Below are positions 1-6,320 of a stretch of DNA of 10,225 bases, piece after piece. The position numbers were made by a program, and so were the translations under genes. Source of the stretch: Chromatiales bacterium. Lineage in GTDB: Bacteria; Pseudomonadota; Gammaproteobacteria; SZUA-152. The DNA is taken from assembly GCA_026999335.1 (NCBI GenBank), contig JALTPW010000593.1, positions 1-10,225 on the forward strand, given 5' to 3'. The notes beneath the pieces are model-generated. The model ran no database searches, was not told where the DNA came from, and worked only from the letters and a program-made list of their open reading frames with translations. How positions within the stretch are numbered: the first letter of the stretch is position 1; the number at the start of each line of letters is the position of its first letter.

Positions 1-1975
1 TAATAGATTTAAAAGCAGGCTTTTTAGCAACAGTAGTTGTTGCCTTGTAACCGCTTTCCGTTGATTTAAAGACTTCTGACTTACTATCGCAATAATCTTG
101 CAGTACTTTTTTAGAGTCCTTTTGAATAAAATCCAGACTTTGTTTGCTGAGAAGCTTAATATAAGTCTCACAAACTGGTTCGCCATTGTATTGTACATTC
201 CGCAGCCATCGGCCGAAACCAAGTTGGAAGGCCAGCCTTAAATCATCTGCGGTACGGTATTCAGTGGCATTACCAGGCCCGCGCCAAGTTGGGATAACAC
301 TGCTGATAATTAACATGTCAGGTATTTTCTTTTCCGCAAGGTGCTGGTTTGATTTTAACAGAGAAACATAATTAGGTAATTTAGCAATAGTCCGTAGTTT
401 AAATTTGGTGCCTTTATCTTTAGACGCGGGAAGATACTTTAAAAATTCTACCGTAGTATAAATATTAAACTCCTCCCGCTGCTTATTATCCAGAGGCCTG
501 AACGTCCAGCTTTTTAATGATCTTTTATCAGACTTGGCAATAATTTTCTTTTCGATACATTCATGAGCTGTTTTAATGCGTATTGGACAAATAGCATATG
601 GCTGCAGCACTAACTGTCCATTGTTAATTTTAGCCTGATAAAATCTACGCGAAAGACGCAAGATATTGTTGTCCATTAACTGCCAGTCATCAAATCCAAG
701 ATCATTTTTATGGGGCCAGTTAAAAATCATATTAAAAGCGGGCGAGAACGGCGCTTCTGTGTAATTGCCATTTGACTTAGGCACGGTCAATATTGTTCCG
801 AAAACATATTGTGGTTTATCATTTTTTGGGAACAGGAGGAACGGCAAATTAATATTCCTTTCCTTTAATCTCTTCCAAGGCAGCAACAATCCGCCTGGAC
901 GAAATTCAAGCATGGACAAGGCACCATCTGCAGAAGGCGCTTCCACGACCCAGACGCCCGATAATTGTTCTTTCTTTATCATGGTTGATGTTTTTTGTAT
1001 CGCAACCACTTTTTTTTCTACAGATGGTTTTTTTTGTTCCAATGCCACAGACTCACCTTTGGCAACTTTAGAAACAACCCAAATGTTATTATTATTTCTT
1101 TTATTGGATAAACCCCACGAAGGAGAAATTGAACCCGTCCACCCTTTGACGGAACTTTTAGCATAAATGCGGTCATTAGACGCATCATATTTAAAGCTGA
1201 ATTTTATGTTGTCGTACCAGTTTATAATTAAATCTTTTCCTTCCATTTGCCAGGTAACGCCAGTCGTATAATCAAAAAGCCCCATAGATCGATTATTGTT
1301 ATTTTTTTCCAGTCCTGTAATTCCCACTACACCATCGGGGCGCAAATGAACATAAGATGTTCTTAAGCCTCCCATCCACTGAAGATATTTTTTTTGCTCT
1401 TCCCAGGATAAAGACTCTCTCCTTTCTTTCCATACAGCACTACCCTTAGATAGACCTCCACCTCCAGACGTGCCAATATTGATTTGAAAAATACTATTTT
1501 CATAATTTGCACGATCCAACTCTCTTTCTGTATATTGCCTTAATCCCAGAATATTTTCAAGCTGCGCTATTTCTCCTCCTTGTCCATACACCGTATCGAC
1601 GGAAGCATTGCGTTTTATAATATTGGATAGCTCACCTTTGCTTTTCTGGTCAATTTTTTTCAGATCCACCCCCAGCTTATTGATAGCGATCAAGGTGGGA
1701 TAAGCATGGTTTTCCGCCAATACAATAAGAGACTTCTCATGTTGATTAAAATAATCTGCTGGCGTTATTCCTTTAGGCAGCTGCCTTAAAAAAATTTCAA
1801 TATTATATTTTGTTTGTTTGTTCCGACTTATCTTCTTCAGACCTTTATCTATAGAGGATGATAAATTATTAGCTATTTCTGCATTGGCAATGCTTATTGA
1901 AAAAAAAGAATTTGTAACGAAAAAAATACTAAAGAACAATAAAAAATAGTTTATATAATAACGTTTTATATTCAT
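1..1975 (-). CDS. Secreted ankyrin-like / lipocalin-like protein, C-terminus cut by window edge
   Basis: The minus strand stays open from the ATG at 1975-1973 to base 1, giving 658 codons with no stop; the C-terminus lies outside the window. An AAGGAAA Shine-Dalgarno (1986-1992) sits 10 bases before the ATG, and a good promoter lies at 2035-2063. Residues 1-32 form a Sec signal peptide (basic MNIKR, long Phe/Ile/Leu core, ending ANA|E), so the product is probably periplasmic. Residues about 82-116 resemble one ankyrin repeat (LAENH...NKLGVDL...). Two beta-rich blocks, about 198-275 and 338-365 (LSGVWVVE, then LEFRPGG), resemble the G-x-W opening of lipocalin-like domains. A Lys-rich linker (about 310-335) separates them. 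Four cysteines (463, 473, 602, 629) could pair. The gene is clearly AT-richer than those to its right, which may mean a separate origin. I recognise no named family; the domain calls are by eye. Confidence 0.85.
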   Translation of the reverse strand, partial: MNIKRYYINYFLLFFSIFFVTNSFFSISIANAEIANNLSSSIDKGLKKISRNKQTKYNIEIFLRQLPKGITPADYFNQHEKSLIVLAENHAYPTLIAINKLGVDLKKIDQKSKGELSNIIKRNASVDTVYGQGGEIAQLENILGLRQYTERELDRANYENSIFQINIGTSGGGGLSKGSAVWKERRESLSWEEQKKYLQWMGGLRTSYVHLRPDGVVGITGLEKNNNNRSMGLFDYTTGVTWQMEGKDLIINWYDNIKFSFKYDASNDRIYAKSSVKGWTGSISPSWGLSNKRNNNNIWVVSKVAKGESVALEQKKPSVEKKVVAIQKTSTMIKKEQLSGVWVVEAPSADGALSMLEFRPGGLLLPWKRLKERNINLPFLLFPKNDKPQYVFGTILTVPKSNGNYTEAPFSPAFNMIFNWPHKNDLGFDDWQLMDNNILRLSRRFYQAKINNGQLVLQPYAICPIRIKTAHECIEKKIIAKSDKRSLKSWTFRPLDNKQREEFNIYTTVEFLKYLPASKDKGTKFKLRTIAKLPNYVSLLKSNQHLAEKKIPDMLIISSVIPTWRGPGNATEYRTADDLRLAFQLGFGRWLRNVQYNGEPVCETYIKLLSKQSLDFIQKDSKKVLQDYCDSKSEVFKSTESGYKATTTVAKKPAFKSI

Positions 1976-2034
1976 AATGCTCAGATTTCCTTGTGCGCAA
2001 CAATATGTGCAATCTTATAGGGAATTAATCCCGA

Positions 2035-2063
2035 ATTATCACCGACATACATATACCTGACAA
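2035..2063 (-). promoter_or_regulatory. Sigma70-type promoter for the left-hand secreted-protein gene
   Basis: Read on the minus strand there is TTGTCA (2063-2058), a 17-base spacer, then GATAAT (2040-2035). Each hexamer matches the consensus at five of six positions, and the spacing is ideal. Transcription would start near 2028, giving a leader of about 50 bases that ends in the AAGGAAA ribosome site before the ATG at 1975. It implies that this gene is transcribed independently of the lipoprotein gene upstream. Confidence 0.6.
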
Positions 2064-2129
2064 TGTAAACTCCATTTCAATCAAAAGGGCCAAGCTTGAA
2101 TGGTACTTAGTTAAATTTTTAGTATTTCG

Positions 2130-2245
2130 CAGCTAGATAGGATGGGTACGTTTTATGATCCCCCCCCTGATCGAGTGGGTAACATTTATCTAACCAGACT
2201 CTCAGAATTAACGCATGGAAAAAAACGTGCCCACCCTACCTGCTG
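2130..2245. repeat. Imperfect terminal inverted repeat, MITE/REP-like element
   Basis: The left arm (2130-2154) and the reverse complement of the right arm (2222-2245) share CAGC, then TAGGRTGGGYACGTTTT: left TAGGATGGGTACGTTTT, right TAGGGTGGGCACGTTTT. The arms are about 24 bases each and enclose about 67 bases with no coding capacity, making a 116-base unit. This is the form of a non-autonomous miniature transposon or a large REP-type palindrome. No clear target duplication is seen at its ends. From memory, repeats built on GGGTGGGCACG are scattered in many proteobacterial genomes, but I cannot search for further copies. Confidence 0.5.
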
Positions 2246-2379
2246 GAAATAATCGATAATGATGCGCTTTCTCAGCCTTAAACAAAAGCAGCGGAGATCT
2301 CTATATCATATTTGTTTTATCCAGCCCAGCAGTGAGCGCCTACAAGCACAACAGCTTAGCAAAGGCCTTTTGTAAATAA

Positions 2380-2405
2380 TAGGCAGCGTGCTCTAAAGCT
2401 GCCTA
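2380..2405 (-). terminator. Terminator-like hairpin downstream of the lipoprotein gene
   Basis: TAGGCAGC (2380-2387) and GCTGCCTA (2398-2405) form a perfect 8-bp stem around a 10-base loop, about 100 bases after the lipoprotein stop codon. Read on the minus strand the stem is followed by TTATTTACAAAA, only weakly T-rich, so this may be a poor intrinsic terminator or simply a stable 3' hairpin. A palindrome AAAGGCCTTT follows at 2361-2370. Confidence 0.35.
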
Positions 2406-2502
2406 GCTCACCGAAGAGGCCACTCGCCATGAGGTGAACCTATAAGTACGTGGAGCCACACTCCAACTACGATCCCACGACAATGCTTAAGCACAGCGGT
2501 GG

Positions 2503-3813
2503 CTACCAGTTCAGCATACCATTAAGCACAAGAGCCCCCCTCGCGCTATTTTCGCTGTCGATATCAGCCGCCAGTATCGTGCTATTAAAAGTCACCTGTC
2601 GTTGAGCGGTATCAAGGACGATGGCTGCACAGATCTGCGGGTTTTCATCACAATCCAGACTGTAGGTGTAGATACTGCTACCCGAGTCGGCAATAAACAA
2701 ACGCTGATAGCCGAGGCTGCGCACGCTCCCGTCATTTTCATTGAACAGGAAAGACAACGTGCGCGACTCCACACCGGCCGGGGATTCACTGACGAGGGTC
2801 TGATTCCAGTTGACGGACACGTTACCCGTCCCCAAGAAGGGGTCATTGATAACCACGGCGTCGGTATTCGGTGTAAAGACTGTACCGATAACAGCGCTAT
2901 CACTGCCGGATAGTGTCAGACCGCCCAAGCCATTGCCGCTGTCAGGTGGCACTGGCAGGGATACCCGACGACCAATAAAAGTACCAGAGTCTTCATCGGC
3001 ATTCACCCAGGTGCCGCTGACTTCCCCGCTTCGACTGAAGTTGCCCGAGAACACTGATGTACCCACGGTACCATTCATGCGAGCCTCCCCGCTGCTGGAC
3101 AACGTACCTGATATAACATCTTTTTCTTTATATATATCAGAGGTACTGGTACCTGTAATGACGCCATCGGCATCGACCGTTGCAACCCAGTTACCCCTGT
3201 CATCACCAGTAAAAGTACCCCGATATTCTCCGGCAAACAGATCAAGCAGGCTGGCGCGAAGGGCATCTCTAGCCTGCTCGCGGGGCACCAGCATGCGCGC
3301 TAAACCGTTGCTGGCGGTCATCGAGTTGACCAATATCTGGATGGCCCCATCCGTATCGAATACGCCAGCAGATAGCGTAAAATCGACAATCTGCCCCACA
3401 GCCGCATCGTTGGCAACCGTGGTGATCCTGATACCGTTGGATTCATCGCCATCATCATCAACGGATTGCAGGAATATGGCGATATTGAGCACCTGGGTAT
3501 CATTCTCATCGACTGCACCGGCCACCAGCTCCACCGGCGTAATGATCGCCTGCCCTACGGCTTCACCGATAAAAACATCACCAACGAAGAAACGAACCGT
3601 TTCACCGATCCGGTAATTGAAACGCCCCTGTTCATCTGTAAAACCAGATGTTGTCGGTGTTTCATAACGTAATCCGATAACAATGCTGTCAACAAACTGC
3701 CCCTGTGCGGCACTTGGTTTATCATTGTCAGACGTGCCGGAGCCACCACAGGCAACCAGCATTATCGAGACGAATATCAATAAAAGTACATGAATTTGTG
3801 TTCTAATTATCAT
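2503..3813 (-). CDS. Outer-membrane-type lipoprotein with Td-x-x-G-x-F-x-Y repeat-family N-domain
   Basis: Residues 1-21 are a lipoprotein signal with lipobox LVAC; Cys22 would be lipidated. Gly follows at +2, with no Asp retention signal, so outer-membrane sorting is likely. After a Ser/Asp/Gly linker, residues about 38-180 match a pattern I know from many marine gammaproteobacterial lipoproteins: a G-x-x-Y start, GFTDEQGRFNY, VRFFVGDVFIG, then a segment resembling LLQSLDxDGDxxNGI (here FLQSVDDDGDESNGI, residues 114-128). Residues about 192-283 are a Gly/Thr-rich beta domain with repeated GxYxGT, FSGNFS and SGTW turns. The final domain, about 298-436, has a possible disulfide Cys388-Cys395. 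The start is fixed by AAAGGAG eight bases before the ATG. It points away from the HTH-FGE operon and may share its control region. The function is unknown; a surface adhesin or ligand-binding role is only a guess. Confidence 0.9.
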   Translation of the reverse strand: MIIRTQIHVLLLIFVSIMLVACGGSGTSDNDKPSAAQGQFVDSIVIGLRYETPTTSGFTDEQGRFNYRIGETVRFFVGDVFIGEAVGQAIITPVELVAGAVDENDTQVLNIAIFLQSVDDDGDESNGIRITTVANDAAVGQIVDFTLSAGVFDTDGAIQILVNSMTASNGLARMLVPREQARDALRASLLDLFAGEYRGTFTGDDRGNWVATVDADGVITGTSTSDIYKEKDVISGTLSSSGEARMNGTVGTSVFSGNFSRSGEVSGTWVNADEDSGTFIGRRVSLPVPPDSGNGLGGLTLSGSDSAVIGTVFTPNTDAVVINDPFLGTGNVSVNWNQTLVSESPAGVESRTLSFLFNENDGSVRSLGYQRLFIADSGSSIYTYSLDCDENPQICAAIVLDTAQRQVTFNSTILAADIDSENSARGALVLNGMLNW

Positions 3814-3943
3814 CGTATTTTCTCCTTTGAAATCAGTAAACGTCGTGGTGAATGAGCTGCACGATCATTAGTCCCGACACTCAGGAATTTATCCATAACT
3901 TCATGATTTTTAATGTTAATTAATAATAAACATCATTATTTAC
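3814..3943. promoter_or_regulatory. Divergent control region between lipoprotein and HTH-FGE operon
   Basis: This 130-base gap must hold the promoters of two genes that point apart. On the lipoprotein side AAAGGAG (3822-3828) is a strong ribosome site. On the operon side there is no Shine-Dalgarno before the ATG at 3944; the last 40 bases are almost all A and T. Nested dyads lie just upstream: TTAATTAA (3916-3923), ATGTT/AACAT (3913-3917 with 3929-3933) and TAATG/CATTA (3911-3915 with 3934-3938). These could be an operator for the HTH protein encoded next door. I see no promoter hexamer pair good enough to assign. Confidence 0.4.
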
Positions 3944-5344
3944 ATGACTCAGCCGCCTGATATCAAACAAACTACCAACACGGACGGGGAAACCGGCTAC
4001 TACGCCGTGAACGCAAGTCTCGTCATTCAGATGTTCGACCTGTTTCAAATGCGCCCCAGTCACTTCCGTGCCAGTGGTCAGTCCGGCGCCCATGGCGTCT
4101 ACTATGACGCACGGAAAATTGTCGGGGGGCGTACCGATAACCAGTGGGGACACCACACACCTAGCGCCCTGAAAAGTTTTTGTCACTTTACTCAGTCGGA
4201 GAACGGAACCGTAGTGCCATGGCGGGAACTGGTCGAACATCAGGCGGCTTACGATGGTAAGGAAGGTGCGGGACCGCGCACCGGAAACCGTCTTCAGACG
4301 GAACATCGTTTGCGCCTGAACCACACAGCCATGACGGAGGCGCGCCGGCAATGCGGCCTGAGCCAGGAACAACTGGCGGGGAAAACAGCGTTGCCGCTCC
4401 GCTTCATCACAGCACTGGAGAAGGGAAGCTGGGGGACGGTGAGCAAAGACACGGCCAGGACTATCGCCGAAGCATTGGGAGTGGCGGAAGAAACACTTTT
4501 CACCCCACTATCCGAAACCGCTCAGCCCAGTGCAGCTGAGTCGTCCGTCGACGCCCCGACAACAACGGCCCGAAAATCCACCTCAATCCGGCCCGTGAAG
4601 ATACTGTTGCTGGCATCCATTGCCGGGTTGCTTCTATGGACAGCCTATCAGTTTTTCGCGCCTCGTCAGTATCAGCCCGTCAAACCCGACTGGGTCAGCC
4701 TGTCAGGTACGGGCAGCAATGCATCATCCATTGTGCTCACCCGCCACGAGATCACTAACCAGGACTATCTGCAGTTTGTTCGTCAACAAGCGGATTTTAA
4801 CCGGGACAACATGCTGCCGGGCATGCACGATGGGGATTACCTTAAACATTGGCTGGCCGGTAATCGCTATCCGCAAGACGCAACCGAGCATCCTGTGACC
4901 TACATCTCCTGGTATGCCGCTCAGGCCTACTGCCGGTGGATCGGTGGGCGGCTGCCGCAACTGGAAGAGTGGCAACTGGCTACGCAAACAATGCGAAATA
5001 ATCTGTCGCCTGACAAGGCGGCCATATTTAATCTTTGTGACAATCGATGTGCAGTCCGCGAAGACATAAGCCCGGATCGTTCTCCAAAAAATATCAATTT
5101 CGATGATGGCTACTCAGAAACGGCACCGGTTATGAGCGGTTTCTCCAGCCAGGAAGGCCTGACACATCTCTATGGCAATGTGGCCGAATGGCTCGATGAG
5201 ACCTCCGGAGAAAAGGGCTATATTATTGGCGGCTCTTTCCTGGGGACACTGGCCGAGGCCGCCAGCCCTAAACCCGTGCAGACCCCCAAACGCCTCGCGA
5301 GTAGAGACGTGGGTTTCCGCTGTGCAAAAAGGATACAACACTGA
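3944..5344 (+). CDS. Membrane-spanning HTH regulator with periplasmic FGE/SUMF1-like domain
   Basis: Three parts in order. Residues about 128-186 form an XRE-type helix-turn-helix (EARRQCGLSQEQLAGK..., ALEKGSW, TARTIAEALGV). After a Ser/Thr/Ala linker and a basic stretch (RKSTSIRPVK), residues 220-238 form a single membrane helix, predicted N-in/C-out. Residues about 250-466 are an FGE/SUMF1 domain: HEITNQDYLQF, PVTYISWYAAQAYCRW, GGRLPQLEEW, a CDNRC pair, GNVAEW, IIGGS and a final GFRC. The GGS segment lacks the two catalytic cysteines of formylglycine-generating enzymes, so a ligand-binding or sensing role fits better than catalysis. The architecture is RodZ/CadC-like. The first 128 residues match nothing I know but have natural codon use; residues about 27-80 might be a second, divergent HTH. 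No ribosome site precedes 3944; Met130 (4331) would trim the protein right at the HTH and is the main alternative start. The stop lies two bases before the next gene. Confidence 0.88.
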   Translation: MTQPPDIKQTTNTDGETGYYAVNASLVIQMFDLFQMRPSHFRASGQSGAHGVYYDARKIVGGRTDNQWGHHTPSALKSFCHFTQSENGTVVPWRELVEHQAAYDGKEGAGPRTGNRLQTEHRLRLNHTAMTEARRQCGLSQEQLAGKTALPLRFITALEKGSWGTVSKDTARTIAEALGVAEETLFTPLSETAQPSAAESSVDAPTTTARKSTSIRPVKILLLASIAGLLLWTAYQFFAPRQYQPVKPDWVSLSGTGSNASSIVLTRHEITNQDYLQFVRQQADFNRDNMLPGMHDGDYLKHWLAGNRYPQDATEHPVTYISWYAAQAYCRWIGGRLPQLEEWQLATQTMRNNLSPDKAAIFNLCDNRCAVREDISPDRSPKNINFDDGYSETAPVMSGFSSQEGLTHLYGNVAEWLDETSGEKGYIIGGSFLGTLAEAASPKPVQTPKRLASRDVGFRCAKRIQH

Positions 5345-5346
5345 CC

Positions 5347-6315
5347 ATGCCAAACCCTCTCCAGATAATTTTCTCGATGACACTGTGTGCCACCTCGCTG
5401 CTGTGTGTGATGCCTGCAAGCGCGGTAGAAACCGGGACGATAAGCAACCGGAGTGACGTAAAAATACTGGTCGAAGCTGCCCGGCAACTGCCCGCACAAG
5501 ATCCGGAAAAGGAACGACTGTACAGAGCGGCATTAAAACTTTCCCCCTCTGACCCAAGGGTACTTTTTAACCTTGCCCTGCTGCTGCAACAGAAAGGCAA
5601 TTACATCGAAGCCATTCAGCGCTATCAGGGCGTATTGAAACAAAATCCAGCGGATGCCATTGCGCACTATAATCTGGCAAACGTATTGCTCGCCTTTGAT
5701 GACGCCGGCACTTGGCAGGCATCCGCGTGGCATCTTCGACAGTACATGTTTTATGCCGATGGCGGAAAACGGGAAGATAAAGCCAGGCACGCATTGAACA
5801 GGCTGGAGAGCAATCTGGCCGCGCTCTATTCCCCTTACCGGGACAACAGCTATTCCCGAGAACAGCTGATTGGCAGGCTCAGCCGGGTTGAACCCGCTGA
5901 TGCGGTGCGGGGCAACTCAAAATACGACGGCCCTCGCATCCCATTAATGCTGAATTTCGCCGTCCAGTCAGCCGAATTGACACCAGCAGCAAAACAAAAA
6001 CTGGATGACATTGCGGCTGTTCTAAAAATCTCCACACTCCACAATGACCGGATACAGATTGAAGGTTACACCGACAGCCATGAGCATCCTGAGTTTGAGC
6101 AGCGGATGCAATACGCACAAAAAAGAGCAGAAAGAGTAAGGCAGTATTTACAGCAAACACATAATCTGCCCAGCAAGCGTTTCACGGTCAAGGCCCTTGC
6201 AGACCTGGAAATCATCTCGGCGAACAATACCCCCGAGGGCCGTGCTGAAAACCGCCGGGTGGAACTTTACAACTTGAGCACAGGACGCAAAATCACAGCA
6301 CCACTTCATAATTAA
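5347..6315 (+). CDS. Periplasmic TPR protein with C-terminal OmpA peptidoglycan-binding domain
   Basis: Residues 1-26 are a Sec signal peptide (cleavage PASA|VE). Residues about 40-155 are tetratricopeptide helices: ERLYRAALKLSPSDPRVLFNL, then ALLLQQKGNYIEAIQRYQGVLKQNP, then DAIAHYNLANVLL. Residues about 197-310 are an OmpA/MotB-like domain with LNFAVQSAELTPAAKQKLD, GYTDS, YAQKRAERVRQYL and a closing TPEGRAENRRVELYNL. Asp243 and Arg260 occupy the positions that bind diaminopimelate in this family, so anchoring to the cell wall is expected. The mature protein has no cysteine. The start lies two bases after the stop of the HTH-FGE gene; AAGGA upstream is too distant to be strong, so translational coupling is likely. 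TPR domains usually bind proteins, and the natural candidate is the FGE-like domain of the co-transcribed regulator (inference). Confidence 0.93.
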   Translation: MPNPLQIIFSMTLCATSLLCVMPASAVETGTISNRSDVKILVEAARQLPAQDPEKERLYRAALKLSPSDPRVLFNLALLLQQKGNYIEAIQRYQGVLKQNPADAIAHYNLANVLLAFDDAGTWQASAWHLRQYMFYADGGKREDKARHALNRLESNLAALYSPYRDNSYSREQLIGRLSRVEPADAVRGNSKYDGPRIPLMLNFAVQSAELTPAAKQKLDDIAAVLKISTLHNDRIQIEGYTDSHEHPEFEQRMQYAQKRAERVRQYLQQTHNLPSKRFTVKALADLEIISANNTPEGRAENRRVELYNLSTGRKITAPLHN

Positions 6316-6320
6316 AAGGA

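Larger units (their letters stand above)
1976..2502. other. 527-base gap between two minus-strand genes
   Basis: No convincing gene is seen here in any frame. The part next to 1975 holds the promoter and leader of the left gene. The middle holds an imperfect inverted-repeat element (2130-2245) and a run of eight C (2160-2167) flanked by TGATC on both sides. The right part holds a short palindrome (AAAGGCCTTT, 2361-2370) and an 8-bp hairpin (2380-2405). The rest, about 2246-2360 and 2406-2502, shows nothing I can identify; it could be a decayed insertion. Confidence 0.6.

Noticed and set aside
765..1166. 133-codon open frame on the plus strand
   Set aside because: It is antisense to the 658-codon open minus-strand gene, which has a promoter, ribosome site and signal peptide; the plus frame has none.
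2259..2375. 38-codon open frame in the intergenic gap (starts MMRFLSLKQK)
   Set aside because: Only a weak GGAA upstream and no recognisable similarity; a frame of this length is expected by chance. It could be a remnant of the inserted element.
2810..3616. 268-codon open frame on the plus strand
   Set aside because: It lies wholly antisense to the lipoprotein gene, is Ser/Pro-rich without domain motifs, and the minus-strand frame has a lipobox, a ribosome site and a recognisable N-domain.
3920..4372. 150-codon open frame on the minus strand, overlapping the first part of the HTH-FGE gene
   Set aside because: No ribosome site, no family resemblance, and its start lies inside the well-supported HTH on the other strand. 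It stays a remote alternative only if the N-terminal extension proves not to be translated.
5100..5344. Active formylglycine-generating enzyme (sulfatase maturation)
   Set aside because: The segment after IIGGS contains none of the paired active-site cysteines, only the structural GFRC cysteine, and no sulfatase gene is nearby.
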